The position numbers and the translations under genes are program-made. A stretch of DNA of 64,000 nt, taken from NCBI GenBank assembly GCA_014529385.2, contig CM043947.1, positions 103,939,811 through 104,003,810 on the forward strand, written 5' to 3'. The notes under the pieces are model-generated. The model did not search any database. It had not been told where the DNA came from and saw only the letters and a program-made list of their open reading frames with translations. The stretch is from Adiantum capillus-veneris (taxonomy: Eukaryota; Streptophyta; Polypodiopsida; Polypodiales; Pteridaceae). Positions 24,899 through 36,628 of this stretch are shown here, one piece after another. The number at the start of each line of letters is the position of its first letter. Position 1 is the first letter of the stretch.

Positions 24899-25310
24899 CA
24901 TACCAACCACTTGATTCAAAAACTCAAATGAAATTTTTTTAGAGCAAGGAAGCACATGAGGACTACATGATCTACATGTACCAAAAATCATTGCATACAC
25001 AGAAAATGAAATGCTCCACTTAAGTTGAGCACATAATGATATACTACATAATCTCATACCACAACCATGAGTCGTGCTTATAAGTCTTGTTACCAAGAAG
25101 TAAACCCGATAACTCGCAAAGGCCATTCATCAAACATTGTATTGGCTTTCTATTGTCCAGTAGTTGTATAGGAAGACAAAGAATATCTCACATTCATGAC
25201 CATTGTATTACAAAGCACAAATTTTCTCGCTTCCATGTGCAGTGTGTGTCTTCCATTTAGTTTCAAAGAGGTGCACAACACATGGAAAATTTCACAATAA
25301 CTTGGCATAT

Positions 25311-28096
25311 TGTAAGGGCCTCTTTCTAGCCCTTACTCGTGACCAATGTAACTAAGCCACCAAATTAAAAAAATAGGTAATAATAATGAGAATATTTCAT
25401 GTAAATTCAGGTTAAATCAAAGCACCCAAGTTTATTTATGAGACACTTTTGGTTTACACCATGGGGACATGGGTATATCCAATGCATGAGAAATTAGCTT
25501 TTTTATGTTAGGAAAATGAACATAAGGAAAAAGAAAGAGAAGATAAGGATAAGGTGAGCAAGCAACTTGTTGAAGAAGTTTTGAAAAGACAGATAAGTTA
25601 TCAAAATTTTTTATTAAAAACTATCAAGGTGATTAAAGGCTCTTATTAAAAATAAGCATAAAAAGAGGGCTTCTCTTTTTGTCCAACGCTTCTCTCCTCC
25701 ATTTTCAAGATGCAAACTTGAGAGTATTATGTATAAGAAGCTTGGAAAAGCCATAGCTAAGACTCTTTCACACATACCTACTACACACACACCCCCTCTC
25801 TAAGAGAAGCCGTGGTCAAACCATAATCAAGCTTGCCATAACTTGATCTTCTTCTTCTCATTACTCTCCCTTTTCTCTCCATAGCTTGAATCTCCCTTGT
25901 CTCATTTCATTCTGACATTCCAAGTAGTGCAAGTGGTGGTCTTCAAGTAAGGTGAAGAAAGAGAGAGCCGATTATGTCAACAAGCTTCTTCAATAACCCC
26001 CCAAAGTGAGGAGAAGACTCTACCATACATACACCAAGGTAGTGTTTTCTTGTCATATTTAGAATATCGCACATCTTAAAAAAATTGGGTTACTTTTCAT
26101 CCTAAGTTAATTCATACTTGAGATCTCATGTTTCCATAATAAGCAAGCTTTTCTCTTACTTAGAAAAGCGAACTATAATTTTTTCTTGACTAAAGGTGTT
26201 ACTAATCACTAATTACAATGTTATTTCAAGTTCCGTTATTTCAAATTTTTTAGAACACCATGCTAATATGGTTTAGAGAGAGTAAACTAATGTACATCAC
26301 CCTTTTAGTTTGGAGCTTTTTGTGTGGAAAAGGGTGGCTAAGAATAACGTAAACTATCTATATATGTAATGGTTCACTATCGATCAATATAGCGTGGTTT
26401 TATTTTTGGATGAACCCTCTAATCTGCTCTCTCTTATCATTGCTCTTATTTCCTGTTGCCCTCTCTCCTCACCATGGTTCTCCCATACTATCACCCACCA
26501 TAGATGGTGCACCTAACAGTAACCTCTCAACTTATAGTTAAATTTCTACACACAACCATTCAAGAAAAGGTCGGTTTGCTCTATTTAAAACTGGTTCAAA
26601 TAAAAAATGGCCACCTCAAATGTTTGCAAAGTTGAGACCAGATCAAATTTCAAAAATTGCAAGATTTTTAGTTTTCATCTTCTCACAAAGGGGAGAAAAG
26701 GATCTAATGGCGGCTCCATAAAATCATTTTCCCAAGGCCCATACAGATTTGGGAGTAATCCTTCATGCAAGCAAGGTCACATTAAGAGCCATCAAGAATG
26801 TGCAAATTTAGCTACTAACACTTGTCCAAATTTGAAGCTCAATGTACACACAACTTCCACTACCAAAAAAAGGCACTTTCGCAACATATTTTTGCATATT
26901 CCAATAGAGCCAGGCCTGGTCTTTACACACACTTTACCACTAGGCTACAACCCCACTGCAAGCCATGGACAATAGCTCCCCAAGGGAGGAATTAGGTTTC
27001 GTGTAATCCCAACTATACACTTCAGAGTTGAGCTAAGAATATGGAAGTAAAAGGTGTAAAATCCTGTGACATTTCGAGAAATTTAGCGTCTTAACACCTT
27101 ACTCAAACCTTTTTTATGTCTTTTTTTAAAATGTATAAAAATATACCTTTGAGCACTTATGCACACTTTAGTGGGCATATTTTAAAAACGAACACACATT
27201 ATTTCCTCATAATGTGAAATGCTCAACAAACCTTATAAGTCACAGTAAGTCCTCACCAAAAAACATTTCTTAGTATTCTACTTACTTCAAGCATAAGACA
27301 GCATACAACATCCCTTAAATAATGAAATATCAGAATGAGCATACAACATAACGCGCAAGGCGGCGAACGCTTTCGGGCTGTGCAGCATATTGCAAGACTA
27401 ATAGAGGCTAAAAGAGGGTTTCAAAGACCTTAGATCACGGGAAAGGGGTAAAAGTGCAGCATATTGCAAGACTAATACCTGTCATTTCAAGCTTTGCCTG
27501 GCTTTGGTCTCCTCTGTATAGCTCTTTTTTAACATCAAGAAGATAAAAACCAGCCTGAGGAGAGCAGCAGCATTGGCCTAAATAAACATGCCCGCTCAAA
27601 TCGACCATTCCGACATTGAAACTAAGGGCAACATATAGAAAGACAGTAATTATCTCCATGCTCTTGTGACCACGTAAGCTGGTGCAATTACCATCACCAT
27701 CAACTAGTTACCGGTAACATTGTCAGCACTTTGACAAGTTCATGTACACCCACCACACATTTTCTCACACATAAACAGGATTTGAGCCACTTTGCTATGG
27801 CAAGGATATCAATCTACATGAGAAAACGCTAAATACAACACAAATATTGGATAGCTTGCGAATTCTATGCATTTCTATCAACAGAGGATAGCTTTGAAGC
27901 ATCCTCACCCACCTGCAAAAAGCGCTCAAATGTGCACCTTGACCGTGCCATTGGCGCACAGAGGGCATGTGTCACCTTGAAACAAATGCATTCATGTGCA
28001 CATTTTATGGCGGCCACACATGCGCAATTATCTCAAGGAGGGACAACATAAACAGAGATAAACAAAGAGAAAATTTCAGGTTCGGGTACCTTGAGC
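25311..28096. other. No gene seen; possible LTR-like start at 25,311
   Basis: TGTAAGGGC at 25,311 resembles the LTR start at 13,157, and GTAAGGGC faces GCCCTTAC across 9 bp. The next 700 bp (a TAAAAAG box near 25,660, then pyrimidine-rich sequence to 25,900) look like a plant LTR promoter and leader, but no LTR end, primer site or pol was found. A 24-bp direct repeat, TGCAGCATATTGCAAGACTA plus 4 bp, is at 27,381 and 27,455. The region from about 27.7 to 28.1 kb would be the 3' flank of the DUF1677 gene. The 74-codon minus frame at 27,435-27,659 is not supported as a gene. Confidence 0.4.
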
Positions 28097-28630
28097 TCAA
28101 AGAGGGGCATCATCATCATATCTTTGACTTGGAGAAAATGCACTGAGGCAACTGTTTGCCCGAGAGATGAAGGTGCCGCGGCGAGGGCTACTCGGAGCGG
28201 AACGCAGTGAAGTACTGCCATCCACGCTTTTCCTCAATAACCTTGTCATTGCTGCCGCGAGGTCTGCCACGTGCTTTCCCTTCTTCTCAGGCTCGTTGAA
28301 CTGCATGCACATTCTCATGTGCGCATGGAGGGCGTCCGCCATGCTCATTGCACCCTCCTCTTGCCCCCTCACATGTTCTTCTTTCACTGCCTCTGCACAA
28401 AGTCCACATACCCATTTCCCGCAATACATGTCGCGTATCCGCATGATGTATGCAGGAGTGCATTCCTCAGCTAGCCCACAACACTCACATTTCACCTGTT
28501 CCTCTTCTGTTGTGTATGACTCCAAGGATGTTGAATGGGCTCCGCTGTATATATCAATTGGGGATGAGCCGCCGATGGCAGGTTTGTCATAGCCAAAATG
28601 GTGCATATCTTCATCAGCATCATTCTCCAT
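28097..28630 (-). CDS. DUF1677 family protein
   Basis: This is the only convincing host gene. The frame encodes 177 residues from the ATG at 28,630; a Met one codon earlier would need a GTG. Residues 46-82 hold the DUF1677 signature: KCECCGLAEECTPAYI, then GKWVCGLCAEAVKEE. The cysteines C48, C50, C51, C57, C70, C75 and C78 are placed as in plant family members and suggest metal binding. A Met-rich helix (residues 95-110) and a basic, Ser-rich tail follow, with SLRSAPSSPRRGTF, a motif that recurs in plant relatives and looks phosphorylatable. The family is plant-specific and its biochemical role is unknown. Length and single-exon coding are normal for it. No signal peptide or membrane segment is seen. 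Read towards the gene, the upstream sequence has a splice-acceptor-like TTTTGTTGCTTGCAG at about 28,761-28,775, so an intron in the 5' untranslated region is possible. Confidence 0.9.
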   Translation of the reverse strand: MENDADEDMHHFGYDKPAIGGSSPIDIYSGAHSTSLESYTTEEEQVKCECCGLAEECTPAYIMRIRDMYCGKWVCGLCAEAVKEEHVRGQEEGAMSMADALHAHMRMCMQFNEPEKKGKHVADLAAAMTRLLRKSVDGSTSLRSAPSSPRRGTFISRANSCLSAFSPSQRYDDDAPL

Positions 28631-28842
28631 CACAAGTGAAAAAAATAATCAGATTAAAGATGGTGTTTCTGTGCATGGTTGTCCATGGGCATGTGCATGC
28701 ACGCAAAAAATGCGCGCACACGCGTGTAAGATTGTGTGCGAGCAGTGTTATGGGTGGTTGTATCTGCAAGCAACAAAAGTGGTGATAATTTCAACAGCCA
28801 ACAGTTGTAATGCTCAAACCAATAGATAAGCAAGCATGCACA

Positions 28843-28850
<8 letters not shown>

Positions 28851-28917
<67 letters not shown>
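28851..28917 (+). repeat. Compound (TC)n(AC)n microsatellite
   Basis: TC repeats at 28,851-28,898 run directly into AC repeats to 28,917. On the strand of the DUF1677 gene this reads GT then GA, about 220-290 bp before the start codon. Confidence 0.97.
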
Positions 28918-29312
28918 AACAAACACAAAAACATCCACAGGAGCCAGCCCTTCCTCTCTCGTTCAACCGATACCCCACCGCCTATAAAGCACTGTCTAGA
29001 ACGCAGAAAGAGAAGCGAATGTCTACGCACACTAATGATGTCGTACGCGGCGAGCGAGCATGTACGTGAATGTGGGTATTTGTGTTAGCGTGCACCCACT
29101 TGAAATGAGAGAAACTGGCCTGCTTCTGTCCTCTCAATGCTCATCAACAGTCCGCAGTCGACTTCATTTGGTGGGTGCATGTGTGCGCGTGTGTGAGAGA
29201 CACAGAGAGAGAGAGAGATAGAGCCGTTCAGAAAGGAGTTCAATGTGAAGGATGAGCGAAGAGGTTGATTGTCACCAGTGGAGGAGCATGTGACCGAGAG
29301 TGTTTGTGTAGA

Positions 29313-29314
<2 letters not shown>

Positions 29315-29344
<30 letters not shown>
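29315..29344 (+). repeat. (CT)n microsatellite
   Basis: A CT run of about 30 bp, about 690 bp upstream of the DUF1677 start codon. Confidence 0.95.
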
Positions 29345-29348
<4 letters not shown>

Positions 29349-29930
29349 TTTGCTTGTGGGGCCCTTAAATTACTCTGTTGTTGTTGTTGTTGTGATTGTA
29401 TTGGTGTTGCGCGCTAAGCCCTTGGAATTTGGATGTTCTTTTGTAACCTATGTTCGGCATCAATTGTGGAAAGGTGCAGCCCTGATTGGGATTGACCTGT
29501 GGTCCCCCCCTCTCCATCAACTTATTGTCTGAGAATGCATTCACGCCACTTCTCAAAGACCATACCATTTTCTCGAAAATCCTTGCAAATGAGAGCTTGA
29601 ATGAAATTTGGAGTCGTCGCTCCATCTACGTCAAGAAATTTTTGGAGCAGTGTAGAAAAGGAGACATGTTGCAATACGAGCTAGCTACCCAAAGAGCATA
29701 TCTCAGTTAATGAGCCGGTTCGAGGCTCACAGGTTACATTCAATGGGTGTGAGTGTGTCACCCATTTTCCCATTGGGGAAGTTGTTCTCACGTTATGACC
29801 CCTTTATGGGTGTAGAATGTACAACAACATACAATTGTATGTCGTTAGTACATGTGTATGTATAGAGCTCTCCCTACTTCCTTCCCTCGTGTCGATGGTG
29901 TTTGTGTGTGTGTGCGTGTGTGTGTGCAGT

Positions 29931-30356
29931 CTTCAAGAACATGGAGTACGAGAACAACTTTTCATGTGCCAAAATTTTTGGAAATTTGACGCTTCAAAGG
30001 GAAAACTTTTAGGCAGGCTACCCAAAGAGTGTAGCTCAATAATCTTCGTGATGCAACTTCAAATATATATGCATGCATACTTCAAGAACATGGAGTACAA
30101 GAACACCTTTCATGTGCCAAAATTCTTGGAAATTTGACGCTTCAAAGGGAAAACTTTTAGGCAAGCTACCCAAAGATTGTAGCTCAATAGTCTCCGTGAT
30201 GCAACCTCAAATATCTGTGCATCCAAGCTTCAAGAACATGGAGTACAAGAACACCTTTCATGTGCCAAAATTGTTGGAAATTTGACGCTTCAAAGGGAAA
30301 ACTTTTAGGCAGGCTACCCAAAGAGTGTAGCTTAATAGCCTCTGTGATGCAACCTC
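29931..30356 (+). repeat. Three tandem copies of a 148-149-bp unit
   Basis: Copies start with CTTCAAGAACATGGAGTAC at 29,931, 30,080 and 30,228; the third runs to about 30,356. Each contains CATGTGCCAAAATT, GGAAATTTGACGCTTCAAAG and CTACCCAAAGA(G/T)TGTAGCT. They differ at only a few positions, so the expansion is fairly recent. Short frames restart in each copy and stop at the same TGA, so this is not a repeat protein. A fragment CTACCCAAAGAGC upstream at about 29,687 may be a remnant of an earlier copy. Confidence 0.92.
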
Positions 30357-30371
30357 AAGCTAGAGGGTTTG

Positions 30372-30512
30372 TGTCATGCCTACGGTAAGATTGGGCAGTC
30401 CAAGAGCGAGGATGGACATGCGCTCAAGGGGTGCTATATTTTAGCAAGCTATGAGTCTATATATACTGATGTTGGGTGGAGAGTTGCATGGTCCAGTCCC
30501 CTCTGGTCTTAG
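30372..30512 (+). repeat. Short LTR (5' LTR-like) of a small chromovirus family
   Basis: It begins TGTCATGCC and ends near GGTCTTAGA just before a primer site. It shares with 33,713-33,832 (opposite strand) the order ACATGCG, TCAAGGGGTGCTATATTT, a TATATA box, TTGGGTGGAGA and TTGCATGGTCCAGTCCCC. The other copy abuts a chromodomain-like pol end and a polypurine tract, which is why I call both LTRs. It is about 140 bp long. Confidence 0.65.
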
Positions 30513-30513
30513 A

Positions 30514-30526
30514 TTGGTATCAAAGC
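30514..30526 (+). other. Primer binding site (initiator tRNA-Met type)
   Basis: TTGGTATCAAAGC lies immediately after the short LTR. It matches the usual plant TGGTATCAGAGC priming site except for one base. Its position relative to the LTR end is as expected for minus-strand priming. Confidence 0.6.
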
Positions 30527-30562
30527 TCAGGGGAGAAGGGACATGGAGGAGCTGGGAAGGAG

Positions 30563-30611
<49 letters not shown>

Positions 30612-33600
30612 TGAAGCTTGGCATGGGTCTTTGTTCTCTCTGGCTTGCTTGTCAAGGTTCCATTAGTAGCACCAAATGGGGAAACACGGCATGGAAACAA
30701 AACCTTGTAAGGGGTCGACCAAGGACCATAGGTGTGGGAGCGCGTGCTTGCGGGGGGAGAAGAAGCACGTAGGACTTGTACCATTTTGCACATGGCCAGC
30801 ATAAAAAAGAAGTGCCACGTAGAGCTCAACAAGTTTCGTTTCATGGAGGTTGTCGTGCAGAGTCCGCAGAGGTTGTGGCGAAGATTTTCTTTCCCTAGCG
30901 CTGCTAATTTGTAGCACGCTATGTCTCCACCAAGCTTGTGTTCACATTTTTTTGTTAGGAAAGCGGAAAGAGGGCACCCTCCTTGCTAAGGGCCTTGCCC
31001 AGTGCATGAATTGTGCGAAACAAGGAGGCGACACGGGACTTGACATCGGCTATGATCAGGAATCAACAATCACCGACCATTTACATAGAACTACAGAAAA
31101 TTGCAGATATTTCCGGCAAGAAATATTTTTTGGCTACATCAAATTCCATGGATTTTAAATTGCTGCCAAGTTCAAGCACGATTTCAAGCAGGTTGAATTC
31201 AAGGCCATGCGAGGGTGGACGGCCCTCAAGGTCATATGCACTAGCCATGCAAGGCATGTGAGTAGCAGGTTTTGGGAAGGAACAATAGGATTGTCAAAGG
31301 ATCTTGAAACTTTTCAGTTTTAACGTGCACAAGCTTTCATGGCAAACAGGGCCATATGGGATCCAAGATAGGAAAGAAAACCAAGCCATGCATGTGCCTA
31401 GAAGTAAGGCCGGCAAAGGTAAAAAGTTTTATTTACATGCTAGTTTTGTCCTGCAGCTTCTATAAGGCACAACATGATCGACCAGGCTCTCATTATCTCA
31501 AAAAATCGACCTACCTGCAAGGAGAATCACAGGATTTGGTAAGGAGAACCTGAGGAGCCGCATGTAAGGCTTATGGGGGGCATGCCAGGGGCATTTTAAC
31601 AAGCGCTAGGGTATAACATGCAAGGCAAAAGATCAGAGCTTTGATGTGGAAAGTTTCAACAACTCAAGGCTTGACAAAATACAATCCTAGGTTCAGCACG
31701 TAATTGGAGGGGCACAGTTTCGGCTACACCATAGTCAATATGGGCTTGAAGCTTCTCAAGAGGTACGTCTATGTTGCACTCTCGGGGGGTGCACTATGTA
31801 ATCATTTAATGTATAACGTGAGTTCAAATGGAGGGGTTTTAAAATGCAAAAAATTTAGGCAATTTAACAAAGATACATTAAAATAAGGGGTTTTTATATT
31901 CAATTTTGGAAAAACTTCCTAAAATAAGGGGTCATTTTATTCATTCAGACATGTTAAAAGAGGGGTTTTTTTAATATCCCGTGAATGCACATTATATAGG
32001 GGGGTATTGAACGGTGAACCCCACGAGGTTGCACTTGACTGAAGAATAACAGATTATCGAGCTGCTCCATGGGAGCCTTGATTCAAGGATCCTCGAAGTT
32101 TTCCATGAAATTTTTGCTTCAAAGATCATTGAAGTTTGCAAGGGATATGCTCGTGGTTTGCATTGAGCAAGGTTTTGGAGAAGGCTCAAATCTTTTTCAC
32201 AAATTGTGTATGACACAATCGGGTAGTCATTTTCTAGTTTCAATTTCAATCGCGAATTGGTTCTGCAATGATTCTCATCCAAGGGGTATACATAAGCTTT
32301 GAAAGACTAGTTTGTTTGTCGTTAAAACAAGGCCATGACTAGATTTAGCAATTTCCATTCATCTGCATGGTTTTGCGAGTAGAAATGATCATTACTTTTA
32401 CAATTTCACATGCACATGAATTATTATTTCGCAGTATGCTTGAATCTGGCAAGATTGGGTTTCTACATGCCATGATGCATTGTTATTTTCCATTTTGCAA
32501 AACATTTAAGGCAGACATGGATTGCATTGCATTACAACAAGGTTGTAAATCCATTGGACCATGCAGTTTGTTTGTTAAAATTTCTTTTGATATGTCCTCT
32601 TTGCGCATGGTCAAGTAGAGGGGGAAATTAAAGCTTGCAAGAGCGCAACTCCATATCTATGTATATGCATTGGGTGCATGGTCACTTCAAAGCATTTATA
32701 GCTTGCAAGAGTGAAAAACAAATAGGTACACAAAGTGCATTGAAAGCACATTGACATCCACAGCTATGAGTTGATTCCAAGATCGACAATCATGCCACAT
32801 GATGCTACAACTTTTGGTGCAAGGCCGGTAGTAGTCATAGAAAATTTGTACGTACCTTAAATTTAAGTTTCATTTTTTAACTTATCCCGTCTTACAGGAT
32901 TCTGCAATGCCAATTTGACAAGCAAATGTTGCTTTCATCAAGTGGAGTTCGGCAATGAGATGACATTTGAAAGCTAAGCTTCAAGAGCTATCTCTTTTAA
33001 TAGTGGGCAATTTCATGCTTGTCAATATGCTCCATGATTCGGCAAGGCCATTCCTCTAGGAAATATCGATAGTGTCGATTCTCTTTTGCTTTGACATTTG
33101 TGTGTCAACCCAAGCACTTGTTAGCTAAGAGCAATCACGCTCAATTTTGTCTCATCTCCTCAATGAACTTATGCGAAGCAAGGGTTCACTTTGGGGCATT
33201 TTGCATAGAAGCTTCCAAAGTTTGGAATATGCTAATAACATACGAACTTGGGAAAACTTGGCTACATGTCTACCTGCATTTTATTGGAGGTCGGTATGAA
33301 CCAAGCCCTGAGGACATACAAGATACATCAAAGAGTGCTAAATTATTAAGCATACATGGCTACGAGCCACATTCAAGCTACGAAAACTGCTCTCAAAGGG
33401 GCGGTAAGGTTAGACAATTTCAAGTTCTACTTGTGTTTCTACCTTTCATATTCATTTAAATCAGATTTCTCTGTTGTGTATCAAAGCAACATGCTTTGAT
33501 AGACTTACTACAAAGCAAGGCTTCTATCCATGCCAAAGTACTATCCATTGACTTAGGATCAAAGATGTCAGATAGGCTCGGCAATAAGAGTATATAAGCT

Positions 33601-33712
33601 CACAATTATGGGTTTACTCTGACCAACTGTGATATATCAATGCTAGTACAAACTGTGCAAGGCACGTATTTCATTGTCTCACACTATTGAGATTGTCATT
33701 TAAGCCAAGGGT
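30527..33712. other. No recognisable gene; internal or flanking DNA of short-LTR elements
   Basis: After the primer site come a purine-rich leader and a (TC)n run at 30,566-30,606. The rest, to 33,712, shows no gag or pol motif. The 122-codon plus frame at 33,091-33,459 has no domain I recognise and is probably chance. Confidence 0.45.
30566..30606 (+). repeat. (TC)n microsatellite
   Basis: A TC run of about 41 bp lies 40 bp after the primer site. Overlapping frames encoding Ser-Leu or Arg-Glu runs come from it. Confidence 0.95.
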
Positions 33713-33832
33713 ATGAGACCGCGGGGGACTGGACCATGCAAGTCTCCACCCAACCATGCCTTATATAGGCTCTTAGCCATCTAAATATAGCACCCCTTGA
33801 TCGCATGTTCATTCCTGGTCCTTGGCTTGACA
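33713..33832 (-). repeat. Short LTR (3' LTR-like), minus orientation
   Basis: On the minus strand it starts TGTCAAGCCAAGGACC directly after the polypurine tract CTCCAAGGGGGGAGTA (complement of 33,833-33,848). It contains a TATA box in CCTATATAAGG and ends near GCGGTCTCATA. About 120 bp long, it shares most of its core with 30,372-30,512. The exact 3' end is set by comparison with that copy. Confidence 0.7.
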
Positions 33833-34060
33833 TTACTCCCCCCTTGGAGAAGCGTTTTTGTCCTCAAAACGTTTTTTCATAATATCTTTGTAAGAACACT
33901 AGTTTTTTCCACATTGGCATCCCTTTCTCAGGCCAATTGTCCATTTGACTGATACATGGTGCAGTAGGAGGTTCAATGAAACCAAGAGAAACATCTTGAT
34001 TATCTACAATGTTGTCCCTTTGCAACCACTTGTATCCAAAACTGGATGAATATGATAATG
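33833..34060 (-). pseudogene. Chromodomain-like pol end next to the short LTR
   Basis: On the minus strand, frames with stops read VSVKWTIGLRKG followed by YKDIMKKRFEDKNASPRGE just before the polypurine tract. This has the shape of a chromovirus C-terminus: a V-K-W chromodomain strand, then a FEDK-A-x-x-GE ending that overlaps the polypurine tract. Stops interrupt it and the rest of pol is not recognised further left on that strand. Confidence 0.55.
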
Positions 34061-36543
34061 TGTAGACTCAATTTATAACTCACTTGATTCTTTTAACCGA
34101 GTTTCCACAATTAATAGATGTCTAAATGCATAACCCAATTTCAGACTTTTTGAAGGTACACGACCATGCAAGAATAACTCTTCGCAACTTTCCATGAAAG
34201 TGACATGCTAACGTAACTCATGAACACCGACCAAGTCCTTGACTTGTTGTGGTTTTTCAGTAATAAGCAACCTCATCAGAATTGGTGAACAAGGTTTGCA
34301 AATCTGACAAGAGCATGCAGGGACAACACCTCAACATAGCATGCTTTGTATCATGATAAGCATACTACAAGTTAGAAAGTTAACATTTCTATCTGGGTTG
34401 CTTCCTGCTAACATATGGTCTTTGCATATCCTTTAGCACTAGATTAATACTTACCAACTTCCTATATGTTTCTAGATGAGTGGCAATATGTATTGTTGCT
34501 TCCCCAACTGTTTATAGACATTCCTCCAAAAGTGAATTGTAGTCATGGGCTCACAATTATTATTAAAAATGTTATGAAATCCGTATAATCTATATAGCTT
34601 ATGATCAACCAACTTGGTTAAAGAGTGGACTTGATTGAATAAGTGTATATAGTTTAGACAATGTATGTACAAACATCCACACCGAGTTCACCTTGTATGG
34701 TGGTTGGTAGACCCACGATAAATCTCATGAAAATACTACACATGTGGTGCAACATGCTTGGTAAGATATTATGTCCATGAATTTGCATGAAGTTCCAAAC
34801 ACTAGGTCCCATATCACCTAGTGTGCATGCATTTAACACAAACTTATTGGAACATGCATTTTCATGACTAGACTTTCCACGGTACATACGTAAAAGCCTT
34901 GCGACAAAGGTTGGACCATAATAGAATGTGAAAACTCAATCACATTTAAGTACCAACAATGAAAAATTTTCACTAACAAAACATAGCCTTGCTATATATG
35001 TAAACAACCATCCGTCAATGTTGTTTACCGTACTTGTAACCTCAACAAGTTTGTACTTAGTACTCGACAATTTCTGGCCACTGAAATTGGTCATGGTACT
35101 ATGTGCTCAAAACGATCTAGCAAACGGATGTGACCTGTACCTAGGGACTCTGTCTCAACACATCATTAAGAAATAGGCCCCACTGTCAGTCCCAGACTCA
35201 TATTCTCTACATATGGAATATGTCTCAAAAAATGATGTCATAAAAAGTGACATCTAACAAGTATGAGATGTACTTGTGTGTGGAGGTAACTACAAATACT
35301 CAGCAACATGATTGAGAGAGACCCTTGACATGAACTTTAACACTAGAAAAATAGAACTCCTTGAGTTCCTAGACCATGTTGCACACTTTGTGACTAACAA
35401 CATGTGCCAAACAAAACCTACCATGTAGGTTTGTATCTGTTGCAATAGGGAACAAAACCATCATGATAATGAACAGTAAATTGACAGGTTGCCAAAGTGG
35501 TACTTGAAACACTATTATACCAACATGTGATGCTCATACATAATCTTGTCATGTGGCTGAAGAGAAAAATGGATGAAAATCGTCTAGCTTATGCATCCCG
35601 CTTATAGAGCGTAAGCAAACTTATTTGGAAATGAAACTAAACCAAAAACATATACTTATGTTGAGGTGAAAAAATACCTTATACTTACCCGGAGCGCAAG
35701 TGCATCTTTGAATTAATAAATATACATAATCAAAATTCATTTGACCTATAAATCAATAAAAATAGAGATTAGTGAAGATAAAGAAATTTAATATGTTAGC
35801 CCTGGGTGTTTCCTTGGCAATTCAAATCCCTTGATTAGATTATGGAAATAATTTATCGATTTCCCATTGGCACATGGAGAAGTTCCTTCCCTGAAAACAA
35901 AATTTTGATGGTTTCCTAAATTGACTATCAAGACTTATGGAGTGATTGAATAATCACAATTGGATCCTACCCCAAAAACAGTGTCCCTATAGACACTCCT
36001 AGTGCTATAGATGAAACTTGATCTCAAGTTGGAATCTTATTCACAGCTGGATCTGCATGAGACTTGAAAGTATGTAACCTTGGGTTCTTGTAGACAACCA
36101 TATTGTCTAAAACATTGTGCTCAGCTATACACCGTGGTATAGATAAGCCAATACGAGTTTAAGATCATCAAAAACTCAGCTCGATCTTCATACTAAAAAC
36201 ATGTAGTGCTAAAGTGACACCCAAACCATCATGAATGGAAAGACTCTTGCTTGTCATTAACATCGATGGGTTCTTCACTAGGTAGATCGATTCGATCTTG
36301 AGAATAATCAGAATGAAGAAAGTTGGCTCTTAGCACTTTGAAAATAGATGGCTCTTAGCCTTTATGGATCTTAACCTTTATACCAGTTTTAAATTAGTAT
36401 TCAATGTACTGACCAATGATACAAATTTTTGTCGCATCATTGCCACTTTCTTGACGAGAGTCGGAAAACCCTTTCTCATGACTACGTACGACCAAAACAT
36501 GTATTAAAAGCCTACTTAAAAAGTTTTCATTATTCCTTGAAAG

Positions 36544-36547
<4 letters not shown>
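34061..36547. other. Gene-free DNA
   Basis: About 2.5 kb without a supported gene. Frames are below 85 codons and show no domain. No repeat structure was noticed until the GA tract at 36,548. Confidence 0.5.

Positions 36548-36624
<77 letters not shown>
36548..36624 (+). repeat. Long (GA)n microsatellite
   Basis: About 77 bp of uninterrupted GA. It abuts the inner end of the minus-strand LTR at 36,626, so the LTR may have landed in, or seeded, the tract. Confidence 0.97.

Positions 36625-36625
<1 letters not shown>

Positions 36626-36628
<3 letters not shown>

Larger units (their letters stand above)
19851..25310. other. Gene-free DNA
   Basis: About 5.4 kb with no supported gene. The longest frames (20,764-21,111 and 21,931-22,293) have no domain, no start context worth noting and AT-driven composition. 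The stretch contains the microsatellites at 20,026 and 23,933 and the small duplication at 24,810. It probably consists of old, unrecognisable transposon DNA, which is inference. Confidence 0.5.
28631..29930. other. Upstream region of the DUF1677 gene, microsatellite-rich
   Basis: No second gene is supported. The region contains a CG/CA-rich alternating purine-pyrimidine patch at about 28,690-28,740, the TC/AC microsatellite at 28,851, a GA patch at 29,203-29,221, a CT run at 29,315-29,344, a TTG run at 29,376-29,392 and a GT run at 29,899-29,928. The promoter of the gene must lie on this side, but no TATA box could be assigned with confidence. Confidence 0.5.

Noticed and set aside
26858-26880. 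CACTACCAAAAAAAGG as a CACTA left end
   Set aside because: There is no inverted partner or 3-bp duplication in reach. The match is short and A-rich.
27435-27659. 74-codon minus-strand frame with a hydrophobic start near the DUF1677 gene
   Set aside because: No domain is recognised, it overlaps a 74-bp-spaced direct repeat, and the length is within chance expectation.
28167-28592. 141-codon plus-strand frame opposite the DUF1677 gene
   Set aside because: It is the antisense shadow of the conserved minus-strand gene.
33091-33459. 122-codon plus-strand frame
   Set aside because: No recognisable motif, atypical composition for a plant gene, and it is surrounded by retroelement debris.
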